This document shows positions 22,758 through 33,516 of a stretch of DNA of 64,000 nucleotides, one piece after another. The DNA is from Simmondsia chinensis. Its lineage: Eukaryota; Streptophyta; Magnoliopsida; Caryophyllales; Simmondsiaceae. Below the pieces are notes generated by a model. It searched no databases. It saw nothing but the letters and a program-made list of their open reading frames with translations, and was not told the DNA's origin. Position 1 is the stretch's first letter; every line of letters starts with the position of its first letter. The stretch lies in assembly GCA_018398585.1 (NCBI GenBank), contig JAGTTD010000005.1, positions 14,373,355-14,437,354 on the forward strand. The letters are read 5' to 3'. Made by a program: the position numbers and the translations under genes.

Positions 22758-25700
22758 AAGGCTGAAGGAGCTGAATCTAATCTGAACATCGATGACAGCA
22801 TAGCTGATGCAGCTGTGGAAATATCAATGAAGGCCTTGACAGGAAATGGTGCTCACAGCACCATCCGAATCAGAGGAATGGCAGGTAAAAAGTCTATCAT
22901 CATCCTCATTGATAGTGGTAGCACCCATAGTTTTGTTGATCCTAAAGTGGTTAAGAAGGTGGGTCATGAAGTGATTAAAACCCACCCCCTTGCTGTCACC
23001 GTAGCTGATGGTAAATCAGTTATCACTCAAAACAAATGCCGTGGGTTCAGTTGGGTAATGCAGGACCGAAAATTCAGTTATGACTTTAGAATCCTTCCTT
23101 TGGGAGGGTGTGATATGGTGCTTGGGGTCGATTGGATGAGAACTTACAGCCCAGTGTTATTTGATTTTGCTAACCTCACAGTTTTCTTTGAGATACAAGG
23201 AAGTAAGGTGACTTTGCACGGCATAGCTGAGCAAGCCCATCTACAGGCCATGAAAGGAAGTAGGTTGAAGAAACGAATGAAGAAATACTCATTTCAATGG
23301 GTAGGCCAGCTATTTGCTATAGCTCCTACTGAATTAATAAACATTACCGAACCTGAGGTGCAGGTTTTGGTCACTGAATTTGAGGATTTGTTCAAAGTAC
23401 CTAAATCTCTACCTCCCAAGAGAAGTTTAGATCATGTTATACCCCTTAAGGGTGATGCTGAACCGGTGAGGCTTAGGCCTTATCGTTACCCCCATGCTCA
23501 GAAGACTGAAATTGAAAAACAGGTCGATGATATGATCAAAACAAACTTCATATAGCCTAGCCACAGCCCTTTTGCTTCCCCGGTTATTCTTGTCAAGAAG
23601 AAAGATGGCACGGCTCGCATGTGTGTTGATTATAGATAGCTTAATGCTATGACAGTTAAGGACAAGTTTCCTATACCAGTTATAGATGATTTGTTAGATG
23701 AATTGTATGGAGCCCATGTCTTCTCCAAGCTAGATTTACGGCAAGGCTATCATCAAATTAGAGTGAATGATCAAGATGTGCACAAGACAGCCTTCTGGAC
23801 TCACCATGGTCACTTTGAGTTTGTAGTCATGCCTTTTGGCTTGACAAATGCACCGGCTACATTCCAAGCTCTTATGAATGATGTCTTCAAGCAATTTCTG
23901 AAAAGGTTTGTGTTGGTCTTCTTTGACGACATCCTGATTTATAGTGCAACATTCGAGGATCATTTGAAGCACTTGAGAGAAGTATTCTTGGTCATGCGTG
24001 AGCATAAGTTGTATGCTAAGTTGGCCAAGTGTTCTTTTGCTCAAACTCACTTGGTTTACCTTTGTCATGTAATCTCTTATGATGGAGTTTCCACTGATCT
24101 ATCAAAGGTCCAAGCCATGACTAATTGGCCTATTCCGGTGACCTTAAAGCAATTAAGGGGTTTTCTGGGGTTGATAGGGTATTACTGCAAGTTTGTAGCA
24201 GGTTATGGAACTATAGCCAAGCCACTTACTAAATTATTAAAGAAGGAAGCCTTCAGATGGTCAGAAGAGGCTCAAAAGGCCTTTGAAACTCTTAAATCAA
24301 CAATGAGTAGAGCTCTTGTTTTGGCAATGCCCGACTTCACTTCAAGCTTTGTGTTGGAAACTGATGCGTGTGGAAATGGTGTTGGGGCAGTATTGTCACA
24401 AGGAGGAAGACCCATAGCTTATCTTAGCCAGGCCTTGAATGCAAAACATCAAGCTCTTTCCACATATGAAAAGGAATATCGTGCAATTTTGCTCGCTGTG
24501 GAAAGAGGGAGGCATTACTTGGATGGGCATCATTTTATCATCAAGATTGGTCATCAGAGTCTAAAGCACTTGTTGGAGCAAAAAATTGTCACAAGATTAT
24601 AGAGGAAAGGGTTGTTGAAGATGCTTGGGGTGGATTATGATATCGAGTACAAGAAAGGCAAGGAAAACATAGCAGCAGATGCACTGTCATGCAAATTTGA
24701 GGACCTTGAGCAAGGTTTTCTTAGGGCTATTTCTGTAATTTCTCCTGCTTAGATGGAAGAAGTACACCAGTCCTATGAAAATGATTCATTTGCTAAAGAA
24801 TGCGTAGCAGCTGCTAGCATGAACAAGGCGGTAAATCAGGCTTCTAGTGCTGTGGTGTCTATTACCCGAGGAATAATCAGAACCCAGGGAAAGCTGTACA
24901 TTGGCATCAATACTGAATTGAGGCATCAGATTATCAGTGCTGCTCATGATTCTGCATGGGGTGATCATTCAGGCATTGAGGGAACATATCAAAGGTTGAA
25001 GATTCGCTTCCATCGGCACGGTATGAAGAAAGAAGTGACTGAATATGTGCAAGGCTGTGAAGTTTGTCAACAAACTAAACTTGGTGATCATAGATACCAA
25101 GGTCTTCTCCAACCTTTACCGGTTCCAGACGGTATATGGCAGCATATCAGCATGGACTTCATTGAAGGTTTGCCCAAATTCGAAGGGAAAGAGGTGATAT
25201 GAGTGGTAGTAGATTAGTTCACCAAAACTGGTCATTTCCTAGCTTTAGCTCGACCAGTTACTGCAGAAAAATTAGCTCGTGTATTCCTTGATAATATCTA
25301 CAAGCTTCATGGATTGCCTCATTCCATAATTTCAGATAGGGACAAGCTCTTTACAAGTCGCTTTTGGAAGGAGTTGTTTGGTCTCTTGGGGACTACATTG
25401 GCCCTTAGCTCAGCCTACCATCCTCAAACCAACGGTCAAACTGAAAGGGTCAATCAATGCATTGAACAATACCTTAGAAGCATGGTATTTAGCCATCCTA
25501 AGGTGTGGAGTAGGTGGCTCTCATTGGCGGAATATTGGTATAATACTCATTTCCATGCTTCTTTGAGCACAACACCTTTCAAGGCATTGTATGGGTATGA
25601 TCCACCCAATCCAATGATGTTGCAAGGAGGAGAGGCACAAGTGACTGAAGTGACTGAACTATTACAGTAGAGGAAACATCTTATGCAGCTTTTAAAGCAG

Positions 25701-26186
25701 AATCTTGGTCATGCTCAAGCTCAGATGAAATGGTACTCAGACCGCAAGAGAGTAGACAAAAATTTTGAAGTAGGAGATATGGTATATTTGAAACTTCAAC
25801 CTTATAGGCAGTCTACAGCAGCTGTAAGGAAGAATGTCAAGCTTTGTGCTCGGTTCTTTGGTCCTTACAAGATTTTAGAGAGGATTGGCAAGGTGGCTTA
25901 CAAGCTCGATCTCCCAACCGATTCATATATTCACCCTGTTTTCCATGTTTCTCTTCTTAAGAAGCAGGTTAAGCATGGACAAAAGGCTTCCTCAACACCC
26001 CCGGAAGTGGGTTCTAGTGGCTCCTTACTCCTACAACCAGCATCAGTGGAAGAAGTGCAGCTAGACAGTCCCAATGTATCCAACCGACATCAAGTTCGAG
26101 TCAGCTGGTGCAACTTGGACAAATCCTTCATCACATGGGAAGATAAACGTTTTTTGTTGAGCCACTTTCCATCTTTTATTTCTTGA
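22758..26186 (+). pseudogene. Inner gypsy pol: protease, RT, RNase H, integrase, chromodomain-like tail
   Basis: One reading frame runs to the stop at 26184-26186 without frameshift, broken by in-frame stops at 23553, 23637, 24600, 24750, 25200, 25215 and 25668. Domains in order: aspartic protease (LIDSGSTHSF near 22902); RT from about 23400 ([40 protein letters not shown] with catalytic aspartates at 23925-23930); RNase H ([25 protein letters not shown], but KIGHQSLK where a catalytic aspartate is usual); integrase zinc finger (HDSAWGDHSGIEG...CEVCQQTK) and core with MDFIEGLP, SDRDKLF and NGQTERVNQ; then a GPYKILERIGKVAYKLDLP block and a short chromodomain-like SWCNLDKSFITWED near the C-terminus (about 26102-26142). 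Most stops sit at CAG- or TGG-type positions. The order (RT-RH-IN-CHD) identifies Ty3/gypsy, chromovirus branch. Confidence 0.9.
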
Positions 26187-26215
26187 GGACAAGAAATTTT
26201 CTAAGGGGAGGGGAT

Positions 26216-26557
26216 TGTTATGTCTATCGAGTTGTAATTCAAGTTAATAAAATTAGGCGGGTTGTTTGTTCAAAATCTGGTTTGGGCGCCAAAGTTTGTT
26301 AGCGGTTAGAGCCCGATTGTGTTTTTGGCAGGAGTTTTGTGTTGTGGTTCCTTGTTATTTGTTTTTCATTAATTCTCTTTAAATAGTGGTTGATTTACTT
26401 GTAATGCGACTATCTAATGAAATATCAATTAATCCTGGTGATTAAACTTCTTCTTCTTATCTAATTCTCTCTATTTTCTCATCCCCTTCCCTTCTTTCTC
26501 ATCCTCAACTCTCTTACTTTCTTAGGTTAAGTTCAATATTTAATCTCAAACTTAACA
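26216..26557 (+). repeat. 3' LTR of inner gypsy
   Basis: 342 bp, preceded by the polypurine tract and by CTTGAGGACAAG (about 26183). Confidence 0.92.
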
Positions 26558-26680
26558 CTTGTCAAGTTGCTGCGATTAGAAACGAATTACATTCGATTTG
26601 ATTGTTTAGCAATATGATCAAGCTTCCTTAGTTACTCGATCATTCAATCAAGTTGATTGATTTAATTTTTGTGGTGTGTG
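26558..26680 (+). repeat. Leader duplication, right copy
   Basis: Starts CTTGTCAAGTTGCTGCG immediately after the inner 3' LTR and matches 22107-22229 with few changes. Confidence 0.85.
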
Positions 26681-26717
26681 TGCATTAAACTAGCCAAACT
26701 TAAGAAGGTGATTGCAA

Positions 26718-27480
26718 TGGCAGGTAGAGCAACTAGCAGAGCCACTGCTACAGCTAATGTTGCAGTAGCAACCATGGATTTGAATCAGGTTGACAGGATT
26801 ATCAACTTCAGAAGCAATTGCATGATCTGATGTTAGCGGTTGGTTCAGTGACTCGGAAGGTTGGAGATATATCACAATCACAGCAACAAGTGCAGCAGCA
26901 GCTAGTTGGAACCTAAGAGCAGATCACGCGTCAAGCTGTGCCTCCTGGAACTGGAATTTTGTCATCAGGGTGTCAGCATGTGGTTTTATAGCTTGATCCG
27001 TAATAGACCTACACTTAATTGGCCTAAATTTGTGGAAGAATTGCGTGAACGTTGTGGTGATGAAGATCCAGGTGATGTGGTGGATCACTTCAACAAGGTA
27101 GCTCAAACAACTTCTGTGAAAGAATATACTACTCGTTTTGAGAACCTAAGAGCAAGAATGACAATGGTGAATCCTGGAACAAATGAGGCTTATTACATCT
27201 CAAGTTTTATTAGTGGACTTAAGCCAAAAATTAAGCATTTGGTTAAGGCGTTGAATCCTACAACTCTCTAAAGTAAGGTTGTTTGAGGCCATTGTCTTGG
27301 CAAATTCCAATGGTTTGAGGAACAAGAGCAGTCAAGTGGCATCTTCCCATTGTGCTCCTGCAGTTGTAGCTCCTAGGACTTTGAGCTTGGAGTAAAAGAC
27401 GGCTCAAAGGTTGTGCTTTAAGTGCAATCAAAGATATTTCTCTGGACGCAAGTGCAATCCTAAACACTGGATGACAGCCA
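26718..27480 (+). pseudogene. Outer gypsy gag
   Basis: Begins near ATG 26718 (MAGRATSRATATANVAVA) and is broken by early stops. A well-kept capsid block at 26970-27290 includes MWFYSLIRNRPTLNWPKF, VVDHFNKVAQTTSVKEY and YISSFISGLKPKIKHLV, the typical order of plant gypsy gag. After a TAA a second piece carries the zinc knuckle LCFKCNQRYFSGRKC (27414-27458), in which the histidine is replaced. The long frame 26906-27271 is the capsid part only. Confidence 0.8.
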
Positions 27481-29870
27481 CCGGCACTGAGGCTGAGAGT
27501 GATCAAGAAGTCCAAGAAATGGATGATGTAGACAGTGAGCAAGTGGAGAATGTACAAGAGGAGTCAGATGAGGATGAAATAGAGATTTCAGGAGAGGCAT
27601 TAACAAGAAATAGCTCACACAATATCATAAGGATAAAAGGAGAGGCCAGCTGCAAGCCTCTGTTGATTCTTTTTGACAGTGGTAGCACAAATATTTGTTT
27701 GGATCCTAAAGTCATGAGAGATGTAGGTTATGAGATGATTAAGACAAGCCCTCTTGCAGTAATAGTTGCTGATGGAAATTCAATTTTAACATAGACTAAG
27801 TGTAGGTAGTTCTGTTGGTAGATGCAAGGACATAATTTTGTGTATGACTTTAAGAGTGTTGAGATTAGGAGGTTGTGACACAATTTTTGGAGTTAATTGG
27901 ATGAAAATTATTAGCCTCTTGGTGTTTAATTTCGCTCAGCTTTCAGTTTCTTTGGGAAGAAATGGCCAAAGTGTGAAGTTGTAAGGAATCATGGCGCAAG
28001 GACAATTGTAGTTGTTGAGGGGCAAGACATTGTAGGGAGTGATTAAGAATAGATCCTATCAATGGATAGGACAGTTCTTTTCTGTGGAGGCTGCTCCAAT
28101 CAATGCCCATGTGAAATCTGATCCTGCAATTGACAAACTCATACTAGACTATAGTGACTTATTTCAGTAGCTAACAGCTCTTCCTCATAAGAGGACATTA
28201 GATCATGCCATTCCATTGAAAGCAAGTTCTAATCCAGTGAGCCTTAGACCTTACAAGTACCTTCACTCACCGAAGTCTGAAATTGAGAGGCAAGTTGATG
28301 AGTTATTGAGGACTAAGTTCATTAGACATAGTCACTACCCATTTGCATCACCTGTGATATTGGTTAGGAAGAAGGATGGGTCTTCTTGAATGTGTATTGA
28401 TCACAGGCAGCTTAATTCACTCACAATTAAGGGCAAATTCCAAATCCCTATCTTCGATGATCTCTTAGATGAGTTGTATGGGGCACTATATTTCTCCAAG
28501 TTGGATTTAAGGCAAGGTTATTACTAGATTAGAGTGTTGGATCAAGAGATTCACAAGATTGCATTTAGAAAACATCATGGGCATTATGAATTTGTGGTAA
28601 TGCCACTTGGAATGTCTAATACTCCAGCAATGTTTTAGGCTCTCATGAATTCAGTATTCAAGCCCTTCTTAAGGAAGTTTTTTCTTGCATTCTTTGACGA
28701 TATTTTGGTATATAGCTCATCTTTGGAGGCTCACACTATGCATCTGGGACAAGTGTTTAGTATCATGAGACAGCACAAGTTTTATGTAAAGCTCTCTCAA
28801 TGTCCCTTTGCAAGAACTAAAGTGGAATATCTAGGTCATGTTATATTTGGTGAAGGAGTAGCTACAGATCCTTCTAAAGCTCCAGGGATGAAAGATTGGA
28901 CTACTCCCATGACACTTAAACAATTAAAATGGATTTCTGGAATTAACAGGCTGGTTATGGTTTGATTGCCAAGCCTTTGACAGATCTACTTAAGAAAGAT
29001 GCCTTTGTATGGTCTGATTCAGCTCAAGCAACATTAGATCAGTTAAAGATTTCCATGAGTTCAGCTCCTATTCTTGTAATGTCGTACTTTAGTGTGCCAT
29101 TCATTCTTGAAATTGATGCCTGCAGTAAGAGAGTTGAAGCAGTCTTATCTCAGAATAGGAGGCCTTTGGCTTCTCTCAATCAGGCTTTAAGCCCAAGACA
29201 TCTAGGCTTATCCATATATGAAAAGGAATACCTAGCAATTTTGGTGGCCATTCAAAAATGGAGACATTATCTCAAGGGACATCACTTCATCATCAGTGCT
29301 GATCATCAAAGTCTCAAGTATTTGCTTGAGCAAAAGATTACAATAAGAGTTCAACGCAAGGGGCTTATGAAGATGTTGGGGTTGCATTACTCAATTGAGT
29401 GCACGAGCGGGAAGGAAAACTAGGCAGCCAATCCTCTTTCAAGAAAGCTAGAGGGTACAGAACTTGTGCTATTTCATTAGTTATACCTACCTGGATGGAA
29501 GAGGTACTTGATTCTTATGAAGGAGATGGATTTGTTTCAGAATGTAGTTCCGCTTTCAGTGTGACGAAATCTCAAGAAGATGATTTGGATCTCTCTGTCA
29601 ACAAGGGCATAATCAGATTTAAGGGAAGAGTATACATTGGGTCAACAACGGATTTCAGGAAGCAGGTGATCTTAGCCTTTCATTCATCTTCTTGGGATGG
29701 CCATTTTGGTATTGAAGGCAAGTTTTAGAGGCTGAGGCTGTATTTTTATTGGTCAGGAACGAAGAAAGATGTAGTTAAGTTGGTTCAGATCTATGAGACT
29801 TGTTAGCACATAAAAAGTGATCATGTTGACTACTAAGGGTTACTTCAACCAGATGCATTGTTTGGATTGT
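27481..29870 (+). pseudogene. Outer gypsy pol: protease, RT, RNase H, truncated integrase
   Basis: Protease has an intact LFDSGSTNICLD (about 27669-27704). RT is recognisable from about 28330: [43 protein letters not shown] (catalytic DD kept) and YLGHVIFGEGVATDP, with TAG or TGA codons in place of conserved residues and a frameshift near 28955-28965. RNase H (28962-29423) keeps LEIDAC, YEKEYLAIL and SADHQSLKYLLEQK. Integrase zinc-binding residues (FHSSSWDGHFGIEG, then YETC) appear at 29670-29810 but the DDE core is absent. Clearly non-functional. Confidence 0.85.
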
Positions 29871-30198
29871 TGTAATAAGTCAAATTCTAGTGTTATGTTT
29901 GGATTTAGTTCTTGGCGGGAAGGTTGATTAGTCAGTTAGTTTCTTGGTCCATTTTGGTGGCTAAAGCTTGTAAGTCGGTTGCTTAATATGTCCCGATGCA
30001 TTGTTTCTTCTTCTTAGTTCATTCTTAGCTCAAAAGCAGTAAGATATTTTCTTGTAAGAAAGGTATTGAATGAATTGAATTGATTTCTTCTTCTCAACCC
30101 TAACTCTCTCTCTATCTCTCATCTCTTTCTTTTACTTCTCATCTCAAATTCTCCTTCTATCTTAGGTTATGATTTAAGTTTGATCTTGAATCACAATA
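29871..30198 (+). repeat. 3' LTR of outer gypsy
   Basis: About 328 bp, pairs with 21756-22093; clear substitutions and small gaps between the two indicate an old insertion. Confidence 0.85.
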
Positions 30199-32404
30199 GA
30201 TTCTGGCAAATTGAGCATTGCTTGGTTCAACTGGGGGCAAATCCCGATCAAACACCGGGAACCTAGCCCCAGAACATGCTGATAGGGGGTGACGAGGAAG
30301 AAAAGGATGACGATCTCATTCACGACTCTTCTTCTTCACCAATCTTTGATGAGCCATCCATGATGAGAAGATACTTGAAGATATTGAGATCTTGTCCCCA
30401 CCACCACCCACCATCCCACAAAAACCAACCTTGCCTATCATCCACACGACACCACTGTCCCAACCCAAATCGACAACATTAGCTGCACTGAGAAAATTAT
30501 CCACTAAAACCCCATCACGAGCACCAGCTAATACAAGCCCACATCAAAGGAATCTACCATGACCCAAAATAGATCTCTTGGATTTTCTCTGTTGCCATTG
30601 CGAACCACCTTCAGGACCAGCGACCGAATTCGAGGGTGAATTCTTTCCAGCTTGGGGAGGATGATGCAGCCCGTATCTTGGCGGATCGGACTCTTCGCAA
30701 GATGGGTTACTTGGCGGGATGAAAGAGACGTGGATAAAGGGGAGGAACGCGAAAGGGTGAACCGAATTGAGAAAGTTAATATCAATTAATAGACTTGAGC
30801 TTAGATTAGATCAAGAGATAATTATTAGTTGTTTAGGTAATTAATAATTATTTTTGCACTTATCTTTTAATATTTATATTTTTATTTTAAATGGATTAGT
30901 TCCTCTATTTAAGCAAAAGGAAGACTAGTATTAATTTCGTTTTCATAATTTTCAGATTGATTATCGATTTTTTAGGGTTTTCTCTCTTTCTTAGGTGGTG
31001 AGAAATTGAGCACCATTGTTCCCCTTGTTTCTATTATTTTCGTAATAAAAGTTAAAGGGAAGGCCATTGAACCTTTCCGTTCCCAAATTCCACTTTTATG
31101 CGCTGCATCATTTCAAACCGTGATAAGATCTGGCCAAATGATGTTTTATTTCAAGCATGCTAACTTGGAAATAAACATTTAATGTAAAAAAAAAAAAAGG
31201 AAAAATCTTTACAAACAATCTGTATCTCAAATAACATCTTCTTTTTTAAAAAAAAAAAAAAGAGAGTATAAAAATTCAAAAAAAATTTTTTTTTACTTCA
31301 AGTCATGACATTAAGGTCGAAAGTCATACCCGTCCTGACTTGAATTGGTGGGCAATTTGTAGGCATGAAAACTTTATGTTTATAAATTTCGAATTGGGCC
31401 GAAGAAAATTCTAATCCCAAACAATTTTCGAGTGAAAACAAAGCCCAAATGACTTCCGAGTCAGATCTAAGCCCAAGCGACTTCCAAGTAAAGCTTGAAC
31501 CCAAACAACTTCCAAGTCAAAAACTCAAGCCCAAAATGACTTCTAAGCCAAAGCTGAAGCCCTAACAGTTTTTAAGTCAAACTAAAAGGGGCAAATGACT
31601 CATGGGTCAAAACCAAAGTCAAATTCATAAATCCAAAGACTTCCAGGCTGAATCTATAAAAAAATGACTTCCAACTCAAAGTAAAAAAAAAATAAAAGTA
31701 AAAATCAAAACTCACGAAGTTTCGAGACTAAAATAAGAATAGGCTTGTACGGTTTTCCTTTTAAGACAATCTGAGCCCGGTCTGACTACGTATCTTGTGG
31801 CCTAAAGTTTAGGGTTGGGGGGGGGCACTCCTCTATAAAATGTGGGCCTTTGCTTTTAAAAAAAAAGATAGAAAGAAAATTCAAGGGAAAAGAAAGAGAA
31901 GACTCTCTCTCCATTCTCTCTCTACCAACACTAAGTCATTCAATAAGTAGTTGCCAAATCACACTAAACTTGTGCCGATTCCCTTAAAGTTCAGTTCTTG
32001 CCTTGGGATAAAGCCTCGTGCCCTCAATCAATAGTCCAAGTTTGATTGTCAATAAGTTCAACAGTCATGGAGATTGAATCAAAAGACTTTGGTTTATTTC
32101 ATTTTTTGTAAAACATATTATAGTGATTGTACCCACAAAATATGAATACAATTCTTTAAGTGTAATTTTGTGCATTTATTTCGAGCCTCTTCACCTTGAT
32201 TTGAAATCGGTGTTCACAGGGTTTTGTATCCTGGTATTCCTTATTTCTTTTTTATGATTTCCTTTAACTCTTTTCTTTTCTATTTATTTATTTATAGCTT
32301 ATTTATTATATTTGATATTCTATGGCATTATGAGTATATTAGACTTGAGGCCTTTAGATTTTGAAGTTAAAATTTTTTAATTTTTCACAATGCTAGTTCT
32401 AGAT
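30199..32404. other. Unassigned region between two retrotransposons
   Basis: 30210-30790 has proline/serine-rich short frames (for example 30276-30482) without recognisable motif; it may be gag debris. CTATTTAAGC near 30917 and CTATAAAATGTGGGCC near 31833 look like TATA boxes of unidentified LTRs, the second followed by pyrimidine-rich sequence and CTCTCT. No matching partner LTR or target duplication was found. A degenerate tandem repeat lies at 31380-31695. Confidence 0.4.
31380..31695. repeat. Degenerate tandem repeat, about 30-37-bp unit
   Basis: Eight or more diverged units around the words AAGCCCAAATGACTTCCAAG and AAGTCAAA. Lies just upstream of a TATA-like box and could be the U3 repeat region of an unknown LTR. 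Confidence 0.65.
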
Positions 32405-33277
32405 AAACACTTTTCAACAATTGGTATATACCATGGTCAGACACTTAAACAATTAGTTGCGAACTACCACTATTTTTGTTACAGCTTCTCCATTAGTTAC
32501 CAATTCATCCTTTGTCGAATAATTCATTTATACTTGAATAAATGTACAGTATAAATTCCAAATGTCAAATACTTGGAACACTTTTGCCAAAGTTTTTGAA
32601 TTAATTCAAGTACTTGCAAATCAATTAAGGAGACATATGTATCTCACAAGAGACTATAGATTCCCTGTTGAATATTTAATTCCTGTCACACTTCATGCAG
32701 TTACCTAATGCATGTGGGATTTAGGTCATATTTAAAGCCTTACTTATATTACACCAAGGTAACTAACGTCCCATGCACAGGTCTAGAATAATTTCAGGAT
32801 TTAAAGTTGTCGTTCAAATAGTACGACATGATTCACTCATTTCCGATAGTAGTAAAGAAGCAAGTAACTGACATGGTGCAACTTAGTGTATTAATTTTAT
32901 ACAAAACACCAACATAACGCTTTTAGATCACCATCCATATGACACAGATATGTCATCTAAAGTGTCACGTTATAGTCTTAATAGATAAGTAGTCCAAACT
33001 TATCACCGACTATGAGTTTTTCAAATAATATTTCTTTCCATTTGCTCCAAGTCTATCTGCGGGTTAATCTCATAAACCACTAAAAACAAACATTTAAATA
33101 GTAATCTAAGGACTACATCCATCTCATGGATGTTACTTAAAAGAAAATCACTTGCAAGATATATATGCTCACTTATACAAATTTAATAGAGAAACGACTG
33201 GAACTTTAATTTCATTCATTAATAAAGTAAAAGGATCTGCAAGATAAATTTGGATTTTTAGGACACTATTCCTAACA
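32405..33277 (-). repeat. 3' LTR of minus copia, truncated
   Basis: Matches 41740-42597; lacks the segment corresponding to 40723-41740, including the TATA box. Confidence 0.8.
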
Positions 33278-33516
33278 ATCTCCTATTTGTCTTAATTCTA
33301 ATTTACTTTACACTTTATACACATCCTATCTAAACGTGAATGAAAAGGTCTTATGAATCAAAGTCTTTATGAAAGGATCTGCAAAGTTATTGCTCATAAC
33401 TATTTTCAAGATTGTTGTCTACCCTTCTCCACATAGTCTCTAATGAGGTGGTATTTCCTTCTAATATGTTTGGACGTCTTGTGCCGCCTATGCTCTTTAG
33501 AATTAGCCACCGCACC

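Larger units (their letters stand above)
22230..26557 (+). mobile_element. Inner gypsy (chromovirus-like) retrotransposon, gag deleted
   Basis: Two 342-bp LTRs (22230-22571 and 26216-26557) start TGTTATGTC and end TTAACA; by eye they differ at about twenty positions. TTGTATCGGAGC (22574-22585) is a decayed iMet primer site and AAGGGGAGGGGA (26203-26214) the polypurine tract. A gag start of about 50 codons (22606-22757) is fused by deletion to the region just before protease; capsid and zinc knuckle are missing. Pol runs to 26186. Flanking pentamers (GTGTT and CTTGT) do not match; instead 123 bp of outer leader is duplicated. Confidence 0.9.
21756..30198 (+). mobile_element. Outer gypsy retrotransposon, decayed, interrupted by an inner gypsy
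   Basis: LTRs at 21756-22093 and 29871-30198 both start TGTAATAAGTC and share long blocks such as TTGCTTAATATGTCCCGATG. The left LTR is followed by TGATATCAGAGC (22096-22107), a decayed iMet primer site. After the inner element (22230-26557), gag, protease, RT, RNase H and the start of integrase follow in plus orientation with many stops. The integrase core and everything up to the 3' LTR are deleted: the frame jumps from the zinc-binding domain straight into the LTR at 29871. The pentamers at the outer borders (AAAGT and GATTC) do not match, so no target duplication is visible. Confidence 0.85.

Noticed and set aside
23736..24068. 110-codon minus frame
   Set aside because: Antisense shadow of the gypsy reverse transcriptase.
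30276..30482. 68-codon frame rich in Ser/His/Pro
   Set aside because: Low-complexity, no motif, between two retrotransposons; may be gag debris but cannot be supported.
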